The translations under genes were made by a program, and so were the position numbers. Shown here in pieces: positions 8,380 through 16,480 of a DNA stretch of 64,000 nucleotides. The DNA lies in contig NZ_BMJV01000005.1 in NCBI RefSeq assembly GCF_014643635.1, positions 248,274-312,273 of the forward strand, written 5' to 3'. The notes under the pieces are model-generated. The model saw only the letters and a program-made list of their open reading frames with translations. It was not told the origin of the DNA and did no database searches. Positions within the stretch are counted from its first letter, which is position 1, and every line of letters begins with the position of its first letter. The DNA comes from Salipiger pallidus (GTDB lineage: Bacteria; Pseudomonadota; Alphaproteobacteria; Rhodobacterales; Rhodobacteraceae).

Positions 8380-9483
8380 TCAGCTGTCCTCGCCCATGGC
8401 CTCGCGCATGGCTTTGGGCTTGAGCAGCAGAAGCGCGCCGGAGGCCAGCAGCCACAGGCCGAAGGTCATGACGCTGGCAAGGATCGCGGTTTCGACCCTG
8501 TCCAGGGCCAGCATGTCGATGTCGGAAATCAGCGACAACCCCTCCACGATCGTGAAGGTCAGCAGCGTCACGCCGGTGAAATTGCTGCGCGGAATGAACC
8601 GGAAGGCCAGCGGGAAAGCCGCAAGCGCCAAGGCGATCACTCCGAAGCTTGGCAGCGCCAGCGCACTGACACCAAGCGCCATGAGCGTGCCCAGCACGGT
8701 CGCCAACACCCGCTTGATGCTGCGCCCGAGGATGCCGCCGTAGGGTGGCAGCGCCATGATGACGAAGGTCAGCGGCAGCCAGAACCCGTGTTCGCCGAAG
8801 AAGTGCTGCCCCGCCCACACCGTGGCCACGAGGCCGATGCCGAAGACCGCGCCGAAGGTAAAACTGTAGGTGCGGCTCTGCCGGCCCTGGGCTTCGGGCT
8901 CCTTGATGCGGCTGGCGATGGCGGTGACAGCGATGCTCCAGATCATGCCCGCGAGGTAGAGCGCGAACAGAAGCGGCAGATCATCCGAGGGCAGCAGAGG
9001 CGAGGTGAAAAGGCACCATGTCAGCACTGCCCGCATGGCCGGTCGCGCAAGGCGGTGATGCGCGGCGATGGCGGTCATCACCGCAAGGCAGCCCGCCACC
9101 ATCAGCGCCATGACCGGGTTGCCGATGGCGACCATGCCGCCAAGGCCTGTGGTCAGCGTCGCCAGAAGCGCGACGGGCGCGCCCCCCTCCTTGCTGGCCA
9201 GATGTGCGGGCATGGCCGCGGCAAAGGCCGCCATGCCCACGGGCCCGAAGATCGACACCGCGATCAGCGGCGCCACCGGCACCGCCAGCATCAAGATGCC
9301 CACGTCGGTCCAGCCCATGGGCTGGGGGCCGTCCAAAAGCCATGACGTCAGCCGAGTCGACGCGCTCGAGCCGGAAGTTGAAGGAGGCTCTGACTGGGAG
9401 CCCGACGGCCCTCCCGATGCCTGACCTGATGCGAGGCCCGATCGCTGGCCCGATCGCTGACCTGTTGCGCGGCGGTCCGTCAC
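8380..9483 (-). CDS. FUSC-family polytopic membrane protein
   Basis: About 367 residues with roughly ten to twelve hydrophobic helices. It contains the FUSC-like stretch HGFWLPLTFVIMALPPYGG followed by SIKRVLATVLGTLMALGV. FUSC proteins resemble fusaric-acid and aromatic-acid exporters, but this one is short and lacks the large soluble domain of AaeB. The likely start is GTG at 9483, just after the hflX stop at 9488. It has no good ribosome-binding site, so coupling to hflX is possible. The first 50 residues are a Ser/Gly/Arg/Gln-rich low-complexity segment (GQRSGQRSGLASGQASGG), so a start at the ATG just before GWTDVGILMLAV is a real alternative. Confidence 0.7.
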   Translation of the reverse strand: MTDRRATGQRSGQRSGLASGQASGGPSGSQSEPPSTSGSSASTRLTSWLLDGPQPMGWTDVGILMLAVPVAPLIAVSIFGPVGMAAFAAAMPAHLASKEGGAPVALLATLTTGLGGMVAIGNPVMALMVAGCLAVMTAIAAHHRLARPAMRAVLTWCLFTSPLLPSDDLPLLFALYLAGMIWSIAVTAIASRIKEPEAQGRQSRTYSFTFGAVFGIGLVATVWAGQHFFGEHGFWLPLTFVIMALPPYGGILGRSIKRVLATVLGTLMALGVSALALPSFGVIALALAAFPLAFRFIPRSNFTGVTLLTFTIVEGLSLISDIDMLALDRVETAILASVMTFGLWLLASGALLLLKPKAMREAMGEDS

Positions 9484-9487
9484 CGGA

Positions 9488-10762
9488 TCAGAGCGTTTCG
9501 AACTGTGCCCGGTCCTTGGCCGACCAGCGCACCGACAGGTGGAAGCCGTCTTCGCCCTGCGTCTCGGACTGAACGAGGCCCTTGCCGAAGAGCCAGGACC
9601 GGCGCTTGCCGTCGTCAAAGCTCAGCACCAGCGTTTCCTCGACGGTCTCGCCCTGCAGCCGCTCGGTCACCGCCTCGAGCATCTCGGGCAGGCCATCGCC
9701 AGTAAGGGCAGAGACCGCAAAGATGTCGTCTTCACGCGCTGCCCGCGCCAGAAGTGCCTCGCGGGTGTCTGCATCCAGGCGGTCGGTCTTGTTCCACAGC
9801 TCGATGCGCGGCACCTCTGCAGGCAGCCCCAGCGAGGACAGGATGCTTTCAACGTCGCGTGCCTGCTCTTCGGTGTTGGGGTGCGCAATGTCGCGCACAT
9901 GCACGACGATATCCGCGGCCAGCACCTCTTCGAGCGTGGCGCGGAAGGCCGCGACCAGTTCCGTCGGCAGATCCGAAATAAAGCCCACGGTGTCGGACAG
10001 GATCACCTCGAGCCCGGTGGGCAGGCGCACGGCCCGCATGGTCGGGTCGAGCGTGGCAAAGAGCATGTCCTTGGCCATCACGTCGGCGCCGGTCAGGCGG
10101 TTGAACAGCGTTGATTTCCCGGCGTTGGTGTAGCCCACCAGTGCAACGATGGGGAACGGAACCTTTGCGCGCGCCTTGCGATGCAGATCACGGGTCTTGA
10201 CCACCCGGTCGAGCTGCCGGCGCAGTCGCACCAGCTGTTCGTCAATGGCACGGCGGTCCGCCTCGATCTGCGTTTCGCCAGGGCCACCGACAAAGCCAAG
10301 CCCGCCCCGCTGACGTTCAAGGTGGGTCCAGGCCCGCACGAGGCGCGTGCGCTGGTAGGACAGCGCCGCCATCTCGACCTGCAGGACACCCTCGCGAGTG
10401 GCGGCTCGGTCCGAGAAGATCTCGAGGATCAGCCCGGTGCGGTCGAGCAGCTTCACCTTCCACTGCTTTTCAAGATTGCGCTGCTGGACCGGGCTCACGG
10501 GGCCGTCGACGAGCACCAGCTCGATCTCGTTGGCCTCGATATGCGCCTTCAGCTCTTCGATCTTGCCGGTGCCGAAAAGATGCCCGGGGTGCGGGTCGCG
10601 CACGGGCACGACATCACCTCCCACGACATCGATGTCGGGGAGTGCAGCTGCCAGTGCAACGGCTTCTTCGAGCGCCATCTCCGCATCGCGGCGATCACGG
10701 TCCGAGCGAATGTCGGGATGCAGGACCCATGCGCGGGTCACGTGCTTGTCATGTTCGTTCAA
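9488..10762 (-). CDS. hflX: Ribosome-associated GTPase HflX
   Basis: A 424-residue GTPase. It has an N-terminal glycine-rich HflX domain ([14 protein letters not shown]), a helical linker [17 protein letters not shown] with [13 protein letters not shown], and the P-loop [11 protein letters not shown] at about residues 210-220. Switch II is [10 protein letters not shown]. HflX binds the large ribosomal subunit and rescues stalled ribosomes. The start is a TTG at 10762 overlapping the TGA of hfq (TTGA); no better start with a Shine-Dalgarno is visible, supporting coupling to hfq. The hfq-hflX order is widely conserved. Confidence 0.95.
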   Translation of the reverse strand: MNEHDKHVTRAWVLHPDIRSDRDRRDAEMALEEAVALAAALPDIDVVGGDVVPVRDPHPGHLFGTGKIEELKAHIEANEIELVLVDGPVSPVQQRNLEKQWKVKLLDRTGLILEIFSDRAATREGVLQVEMAALSYQRTRLVRAWTHLERQRGGLGFVGGPGETQIEADRRAIDEQLVRLRRQLDRVVKTRDLHRKARAKVPFPIVALVGYTNAGKSTLFNRLTGADVMAKDMLFATLDPTMRAVRLPTGLEVILSDTVGFISDLPTELVAAFRATLEEVLAADIVVHVRDIAHPNTEEQARDVESILSSLGLPAEVPRIELWNKTDRLDADTREALLARAAREDDIFAVSALTGDGLPEMLEAVTERLQGETVEETLVLSFDDGKRRSWLFGKGLVQSETQGEDGFHLSVRWSAKDRAQFETL

Positions 10763-11001
10763 TCGTTGCCGCCGTCGCCGTCGTAAAGGTTGATGGGCTG
10801 CGAGGGCATGATGGTCGAAATCGCATGCTTGTAGACAAGCTGAGATTGCCCGTCACGACGCAGAAGCACGCAGAAATTGTCGAACCAGGTGATGACACCT
10901 TGCAGCTTGACCCCGTTGATCAGGAAAACAGTGACCGGAACCTTTGTCTTGCGCACATGATTTAGGAATGCGTCTTGCAGGTTTTGTCTGTCCGAAGCCA
11001 T
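10759..11001 (-). CDS. hfq: RNA chaperone Hfq
   Basis: An 80-residue Sm-fold protein: [20 protein letters not shown], then [15 protein letters not shown] (Sm1), and the Sm2 motif YKHAIST at residues 57-63. Hfq forms a hexamer that pairs small RNAs with mRNAs. The C-terminal tail is short (ends YDGDGGND), as in other alphaproteobacteria. A small hairpin in the leader may matter for autoregulation. It overlaps hflX by four bases. Confidence 0.97.
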   Translation of the reverse strand: MASDRQNLQDAFLNHVRKTKVPVTVFLINGVKLQGVITWFDNFCVLLRRDGQSQLVYKHAISTIMPSQPINLYDGDGGND

Positions 11002-11023
11002 TGATATTGCCTTTGTTCTTGCG

Positions 11024-11039
11024 ATCGCCAAATGGCGAT
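11024..11039 (-). promoter_or_regulatory. Small hairpin in the hfq leader
   Basis: ATCGCCA-AA-TGGCGAT is a perfect inverted repeat centred about 30 bases upstream of the hfq ATG. In RNA it would form a 6-bp stem with a 4-base loop, close to the ribosome-binding region. Hfq is known to autoregulate through its leader in enterobacteria; applying that here is inference. Confidence 0.3.
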
Positions 11040-11156
11040 TTTCCCCTCTTTCGGGCGAGTATGGAGGCAGCATCCGGGAACTTCCAGTGCAAAAATCAAT
11101 GCCTTGTTCGAATGACACGGGACCGATGCAGCTGTGCCAAAGAGGCTTGCAAGGGC

Positions 11157-12671
11157 TCAATCGCGCCAGATGCCGGGGGTAAGCAGCACGATGATCGCCA
11201 TCAGTTCGAGCCGCCCGAGCACCATGGCCGCGCCGAGGGTCAGCTTCGCCCAGTCGCTAGTCTGGGCAAGCGTGACCGGCGCTTCGCCCGCGGCACGGAT
11301 GAGCGGGCCGCAGTTGGTCAGTCCCGCCACGGTAAGCACCATCGCGTTTTCGAAATCGAGCCCGAGGATGGCGAACATGAGCGAGAATGCCGCCACGGAC
11401 ATGGCAAACAGCATGAAGAACACCCAGGCGATAAGCGCCCCCTGCCGCCTCATGCGCCGCGCGGTCACGCCGGAGTGGCCGATCGAATGGGGATGCACCA
11501 GACGCTCCAGCTCGCGCCGGCCGGCGACGAACAGGGCATAGATGCGCAGCAGCTTCACGCCACCGGCGGTGGTGGCGACCCCGCCCCCCACAATGGACAG
11601 CCCCATGAGGATCAGCCCCGGCGTCGGCAGCCCCGACCAGCCCTGCGCCTGCACCCAGTCGGCGCTCACGAAGCCCGTGGTCGACAAGAAAGACAGCGCG
11701 GTGAAGACACCGCCCCAGAGCGCCCGCAGCGCCATCAGCAGGTTCTGTTCTTCGCCCACGTCAAAGGACGCGATCCAGTGGCGCAGGAACAGTACCACCG
11801 GCACCAGTGCAGCAATGGCGAGGCCCATGCGGAACTCGGGATCCTTGCGCAGTCCAGGGCGGTTGACCGCGCCGGTGTCCCCCGAGAAGGTGAGCCGCGA
11901 GAGCGAGAAGAACAGGAAGCAGAACAGGATCATCTCTCCTGCCATGCCGGACCCGGCGGCCTGCGGTCCGCCAACTGGCGAGATCCCCGAGGTGGACATG
12001 GTGGACATGGCATGGCTGATCGCCACGAGGGGCCGGTCGCCTGCCACCATCAGCATGATCCACAAGGCCAGCGTCAGCCCGCCGTAGATCGGCACCAGTG
12101 CCCGCGACGCGGTCATCAGCCGTTGCGCCGGGTCGGACGTATCACGCCGGGCGGCGCCGGCATCGACGCTCTGGCCCGGCTCTCCGCTGGCGGTGATCTC
12201 GAAGCCCCCGAGGGTGAGCGGCGCGAGGATCGCCACTGCCGCGACCCATGTGAGCAGCCCGCCCATCCAGCCGACCTGCGCCCGCCACAGGTGTTCGGCA
12301 TCCGACAGCCGCGCCGGATCAAACAAAGTGGCACCGGTGGTGGTGAAGCTCGACACCATCTCGAAGAAGGCGTTGAGATAGGTGGTGGTGCGCACTGCCT
12401 CGTGGAACGGCACCGCCATGACTGCGGGCAGCAGCACATAGGCCGCCAGAAGCGCAAAAAGCTGTCGCGATGGCGTCGTATTGTGGCGCCGCGTGCCCTG
12501 CGCGATGGCGATGAGCGCGGTCAGCACCATGCCCACAAGCGCCGCGTAGAAAAAGCTGCGGGCATCGTGGTATTGTTCCTGCGCAAGCGACACCGCCGCC
12601 GGCAGGATCATCGCCGCGCTGGCGATGCCCGTGAGCAGCAGCAGCAGAGGCATCCGGGTGAGCGCGCCCAT
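11157..12671 (-). CDS. trkH: Trk potassium uptake protein, membrane subunit TrkH
   Basis: A 504-residue protein with about ten transmembrane helices and the repeated pore-loop architecture of TrkH/KtrB. The first pore filter is in [16 protein letters not shown] and another in [14 protein letters not shown]; later copies are [12 protein letters not shown] and GLTNCGPLI. It moves K+ with its regulatory partner TrkA, which is encoded seven bases upstream on the same strand. The filter glycines are all present, so the transporter looks intact. It ends about 150 bases from the hfq start, inside the region that must hold the hfq promoter. Confidence 0.95.
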   Translation of the reverse strand: MGALTRMPLLLLLTGIASAAMILPAAVSLAQEQYHDARSFFYAALVGMVLTALIAIAQGTRRHNTTPSRQLFALLAAYVLLPAVMAVPFHEAVRTTTYLNAFFEMVSSFTTTGATLFDPARLSDAEHLWRAQVGWMGGLLTWVAAVAILAPLTLGGFEITASGEPGQSVDAGAARRDTSDPAQRLMTASRALVPIYGGLTLALWIMLMVAGDRPLVAISHAMSTMSTSGISPVGGPQAAGSGMAGEMILFCFLFFSLSRLTFSGDTGAVNRPGLRKDPEFRMGLAIAALVPVVLFLRHWIASFDVGEEQNLLMALRALWGGVFTALSFLSTTGFVSADWVQAQGWSGLPTPGLILMGLSIVGGGVATTAGGVKLLRIYALFVAGRRELERLVHPHSIGHSGVTARRMRRQGALIAWVFFMLFAMSVAAFSLMFAILGLDFENAMVLTVAGLTNCGPLIRAAGEAPVTLAQTSDWAKLTLGAAMVLGRLELMAIIVLLTPGIWRD

Positions 12672-12678
12672 CCCTGCC

Positions 12679-14055
12679 TCAGAAGAAGTCGATGGAGACC
12701 TGGAGCAGGCGTTCCACCTGCGCCACGTCCTTGGTCAGAGCAAAGATGACCACCCGGTCGCCGTCCTCGATCCGGGTGTTGCCGGTGACACGGACGACCT
12801 TGTCCTCCTTGCGCACGGCCCCCACGAGGACACCCTCGGGGAAGTCGATCTCTCGGATGCGCTTGCCGGCCATGGACGAGGTGGAGAGCACCTCGGCCTC
12901 GATCACCTCGGCCTCGGCGTCGCCGATCGAATAGACCGACCGCACCCGCCCGTGGCGGATGTGGCGCAGGATCGACGACACGGTGGTGGAACGCGGGTTG
13001 ATCCACGCATCGACGCCCAGCGGCTCCATCAGCGGGATCAGCGTGGGATCGTTGACGAGGGCGATGGCCATGGGGCAGCCGGCGGACTTGGCGCGCACCG
13101 CGGCAAGCATGTTGGTCTTGTCGTCGTCGGTGACGCAAAGCACCGCGTCGGCCCGGGTGATGCCCGCCTCGTTGAGCAGCCCCATATCAAGCCCGTCGCC
13201 GTGCAACACAATGGTCCGCTCAAGCGTGTCCGCGGCCTGTTCGGCGCGCCGGCGGTCTCGTTCGATGACCTTGGCGCGGATGCGCTCGGTGCGCTTTTCC
13301 AGCGCGCTGGCCACGGCAAGACCGACGTTGCCGCCGCCAAGAACGACCACCCGCTCCTGCTTCTTGTGATGCTTGCCAAAAATCTCGAGCGTGCGGCCAA
13401 CGTCCTCGCCGTGCACCAAAAGATAGACGGAGTCGCCAACGAACAGCTGGTCGCGGCTTTCGGGGGCAAAGAGCGTACCGTCACGACGCACGCCCACCAC
13501 CACGGCGCGCAGGGTCGAAAACAGGTCCGACAGCTGCCGCAGGGGTGTGTTGACCACCGGGCAATCCTCTTCGATGGTCAGCCCCAGAAGCTGGGCCTTG
13601 CCGTCAAGGAAGGTCTCGGTATCGAAGGCCGCCGGAGCCGACAGGCGCTGCAACGCCGCCTCGGCGACCTCGCGTTCGGGGCTGATCACCACATCTATGG
13701 GCATGTGGTCGCGGCGGTAGAGGTCCGAATAGATCGCCGTGAGATAGCTTTGAGAGCGCAGGCGCGCCACCTTGCGCGGAATGGCAAAGACCGAGTGGGC
13801 CACCTGGCAGGTAACCATGTTGACCTCGTCGGAATGGGTCGCGGCGATGATCATGTCCGCGTCCTTGGCCCCGGCCCGCTCGAGCACGTCCGGGTAGGAC
13901 GCGAAACCGGCGACCCCTTGTACATCGAGCGTGTCGGTGGCGCGGCGCACCAGTTCGGGATTGTTGTCTACGACGGTGACGTCGTTGCGTTCACCCGACA
14001 GATGGCGGGCGATCTGCCAGCCGACCTGACCTGCGCCGCAGATGATGACCTTCAT
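12679..14055 (-). CDS. trkA: Trk potassium transporter, NAD-binding regulatory subunit TrkA
   Basis: 458 residues with two RCK-type Rossmann units. The first begins MKVIICGAGQVGWQIARHL and the second VVVLGGGNVGLAVASAL near residue 235. Each is followed by a TrkA-C domain. The protein sits on the cytoplasmic face and gates TrkH in response to bound nucleotide. GAGGAA lies before the ATG at 14055; longer upstream in-frame codons look non-coding. It is the promoter-proximal gene of trkA-trkH. Confidence 0.96.
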   Translation of the reverse strand: MKVIICGAGQVGWQIARHLSGERNDVTVVDNNPELVRRATDTLDVQGVAGFASYPDVLERAGAKDADMIIAATHSDEVNMVTCQVAHSVFAIPRKVARLRSQSYLTAIYSDLYRRDHMPIDVVISPEREVAEAALQRLSAPAAFDTETFLDGKAQLLGLTIEEDCPVVNTPLRQLSDLFSTLRAVVVGVRRDGTLFAPESRDQLFVGDSVYLLVHGEDVGRTLEIFGKHHKKQERVVVLGGGNVGLAVASALEKRTERIRAKVIERDRRRAEQAADTLERTIVLHGDGLDMGLLNEAGITRADAVLCVTDDDKTNMLAAVRAKSAGCPMAIALVNDPTLIPLMEPLGVDAWINPRSTTVSSILRHIRHGRVRSVYSIGDAEAEVIEAEVLSTSSMAGKRIREIDFPEGVLVGAVRKEDKVVRVTGNTRIEDGDRVVIFALTKDVAQVERLLQVSIDFF

Positions 14056-14418
14056 GCGTTCCTCGCGGTAGGGCCCCTTTCCGGGCCGTTCTGGGATAAC
14101 GGAATGACACGCGGCTGCCGGGTGGTCAACGTGCAGGCTCCGCAAGCCGCCCCGCGGCGCAGCTGCGGCCCCCAAGGATGTTGTGGACTTCGGCATGCAA
14201 TCGCAACCATCCCCTCAACTTACCGAGCAGCGTGGTGCCGCCTTTTCCAGCTGGAAAAAGGCGCACGTGCCGCGGCGTAGCAAGAAGGGGAGCACTGGCC
14301 GGGACGGAAGGGCCGCAGTTCGGGAGGGGGTGGAAGCAACGCTGCCTGCCGCAGCGACGAGAGGCGCTGCCTCTCGTGCTCTCCGGGATAGTTGCGTCAA
14401 GAAGGCCGGGGCTGGCCT
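14056..14418. other. Intergenic region with two hairpins
   Basis: No convincing gene is visible. At 14233-14264 there is an inverted repeat centred on CCAGCTGG, with CGCCTTTTCC and GGAAAAAGGCG arms (one-base bulge). At 14357-14377 a 9-bp stem ACGAGAGGC / GCCTCTCGT has a three-base loop. The latter sits about 40 bases after the lipoprotein stop and may end the ntr-side transcript, although no T-run follows. The space to 14055 must also carry the trkA promoter. Confidence 0.4.
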
Positions 14419-15087
14419 TCAACCTTGCCTTTCAAGGGCGCGGCGCTTCCAGTCGGCGTGCCAGGCGCGTACCGCCTCGCGGCTCTCCCAGGTGTAGCGC
14501 GGGTCTTCGCGGACTTGCGCTACGAAGAGGCGGCCCTGCCCGATACGCCATGGGTCGAGCAGCAGGCCGTCGTCCCAGGGCTGGCCTTTCGCGGTGATAA
14601 TGAGCGAGGCGTGCTCCAGCGACAGGTTGCGGGCATTGGCGATGCCGCGGTGCAGATCGAGGGTGCGGAAACGCTCTGCGTGGAGTGCGATTTCCAAAGC
14701 ATCGGCCCAGTCCTGGCAGACACCCTTGTCGCGCAGCCCGTTGACCACCTTGAAGTTGTGGACCAGCGGGCTGTCGGTGACCTGCCACTCCCGGGCCCAT
14801 TGCAGCGGCTGGCGCACGGCGATCTCGGCGGCGCGGGCGGCCTCGGCCGGATCAACGCCGGGACCAAGGTCGCGCAGGCGGGCCGTGAGGGCCGTCACCT
14901 GCTGCTCGAGCGTTCCGGTGTCGGAACCGGTGCTCGCCTCGGCCACGTTCCCGGTCGCGGCAAGTGGCATCGCGGGCCCCGCGCCGCCGCCGCCGCCCGA
15001 GCAGGCGACGAGCAGCAACATGGTGAGGCCTGCCCCCACGAGGGCGGCAAGTTGCCGGCGATCAGCCAACCTGCTGCACCTGGTCAT
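14419..15087 (-). CDS. Lipoprotein with a predicted papain/transglutaminase-like cysteine triad
   Basis: A 222-residue protein with a basic N-terminus, a hydrophobic segment and the lipobox LLVAC (Cys29), followed by a glycine run; it should be a lipid-anchored periplasmic protein. The C-terminal half shows GVCQDWADAL (Cys124), LEHASLIIT (His159) and GLLLDPW (Asp178). This is a helix-Cys, strand-His, strand-Asp order typical of papain-fold or transglutaminase-like enzymes. I infer a peptidase or amidase but recognise no named family. The start overlaps the end of ntrX by 26 bases (or 8 if the TTG at 15069 is used), so it is coupled to the NtrYX operon. Confidence 0.7.
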   Translation of the reverse strand: MTRCSRLADRRQLAALVGAGLTMLLLVACSGGGGGAGPAMPLAATGNVAEASTGSDTGTLEQQVTALTARLRDLGPGVDPAEAARAAEIAVRQPLQWAREWQVTDSPLVHNFKVVNGLRDKGVCQDWADALEIALHAERFRTLDLHRGIANARNLSLEHASLIITAKGQPWDDGLLLDPWRIGQGRLFVAQVREDPRYTWESREAVRAWHADWKRRALERQG

Positions 15088-16480
15088 CTTCTACATAGGC
15101 CAGCCGCCCGCCGGATTTCGGCCCGGTCACGACGCCCAGCGACTTCAGCTTGCGGTGCAGCGCCGACCGCTCCATCCCAACGAAGCTTGCCGTGCGGGAA
15201 ATGTTGCCACCGAAGCGGTTGATCTGGGTGAGCAGATATTCCCGTTCAAACGCCTCGCGGGCTTCGCGCAGCGGCAGCGTTGCCAGGGTGCCAGACAGCA
15301 CCACGCGCCCTTCCTCGTCGCCCGCCGGGGTGCTTTCCTGCGGCAGCTCGCGCGCATCGATGGGGCCGGTGCCCTCCCCGAGAATCAGCACCCGCTCCAC
15401 AAGGTTCTTGAGCTGGCGCACATTGCCCGGCCAGACCATGGTTTGCAGCAACGCCACCGCCTCATCCGAAAGCTCACGCAGCGGCAGCCCTTGGGATTTG
15501 TTGCATGCCTCGATGAAATGCGCCGCCAGAACGGGGATGTCCTCGCGCCGATCCTCAAGGCTCGGGACCGCGATCGGCACCACGTTGAGCCTATGATAGA
15601 GTTCCTGCCGGAAGGTGCCGGCAGCGATCTCGGCATCGAGATCGCGGTTGGTGGACGAAATCACCCGCAGGTCCACGCGCACCTTGTCGGTGCCGCCCAC
15701 GCGGGTGAAGCTCTGGTCCACCAGCACGCGCAGGATCTTGGACTGGGTGCCGAGGGGCATGTCCGCGACCTCGTCGAAGAAAATCACCCCGCCATGAGCC
15801 TGCTCGAGCAGCCCCTGCTCGACCCCGCGTTCCTGGCCTTCGCGGCCAAAGAGCACCTCTTCCATGGTCTCAGGCTCGACCCCGGCGCAGTTCACGGTCA
15901 CGAAGGGCCCCTGCGCGCGGCTGGAATGGGCGTGGATGTAACGCGCGGCCACCTCCTTTCCCGACCCGGCGGGGCCTGTGAGCATTACACGGCCGTTGGA
16001 TTTCGTCACCTTGTCGAGCTGGCTCAGCAGGACGCGGTAGGCGGCGCTGTCGCCGATCATCTCGGAGACCTCCACGTCGCGGCGGCGCAGCTGACTGTTC
16101 TCACGGCGCAGGCGCGAGGTTTCCATGGCGCGGCGGATCACCACCAGCAGCTGGTCGATGTTGAAGGGCTTCTCGATGAAATCATAAGCGCCCTGCTTGA
16201 TGGCCGCCACGGCGATCTCGATGTTGCCATGCCCCGAGATGATGATGATCGGGATGTCGGGATTGTCGCGCTTGACGGTCTTGAGGATGTCGATCCCGTC
16301 CATCTTGCTGTCCTTCAGCCAGATATCGAGGATCATCAGACCGGGCGGTTCGGCGTTGACCTCGGCCATGGCCTCGGTGGAGTTGGCCGCAAGTCGGGTG
16401 GAATAGCCCTCGTCCTCGAGGATGTCCCCGATGAGTTCCCGGATATCGCGCTCGTCGTCGACGATAAGAATGTCGCTCAT
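15062..16480 (-). CDS. ntrX: Two-component response regulator NtrX
   Basis: 472 residues. The receiver domain has the phospho-acceptor Asp52 in LMILDIWLKD. The AAA+ domain has Walker A GPAGSGKE (169-176) and Walker B VIFFDEVAD (232-240), and the C-terminal Fis-type helix-turn-helix lies near NRFGGNISRTASFVGM. NtrX pairs with NtrY in nitrogen and redox/envelope control. The GAFTGA loop that contacts sigma54 is absent: after LFG the sequence is REGQERGVEQGLLEQ. It therefore probably does not activate sigma54 RNA polymerase in the usual way. It overlaps ntrY by ATGA. Confidence 0.94.
   Translation of the reverse strand: MSDILIVDDERDIRELIGDILEDEGYSTRLAANSTEAMAEVNAEPPGLMILDIWLKDSKMDGIDILKTVKRDNPDIPIIIISGHGNIEIAVAAIKQGAYDFIEKPFNIDQLLVVIRRAMETSRLRRENSQLRRRDVEVSEMIGDSAAYRVLLSQLDKVTKSNGRVMLTGPAGSGKEVAARYIHAHSSRAQGPFVTVNCAGVEPETMEEVLFGREGQERGVEQGLLEQAHGGVIFFDEVADMPLGTQSKILRVLVDQSFTRVGGTDKVRVDLRVISSTNRDLDAEIAAGTFRQELYHRLNVVPIAVPSLEDRREDIPVLAAHFIEACNKSQGLPLRELSDEAVALLQTMVWPGNVRQLKNLVERVLILGEGTGPIDARELPQESTPAGDEEGRVVLSGTLATLPLREAREAFEREYLLTQINRFGGNISRTASFVGMERSALHRKLKSLGVVTGPKSGGRLAYVEDDQVQQVG

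Noticed and set aside
9410-9475. Short repetitive DNA (CCCGATCGCTG-like) as a recombination or attachment site
   Set aside because: It is explained by the low-complexity Ser/Gly/Arg/Gln-rich N-terminus of the FUSC protein; no integrase or flanking duplication is present.
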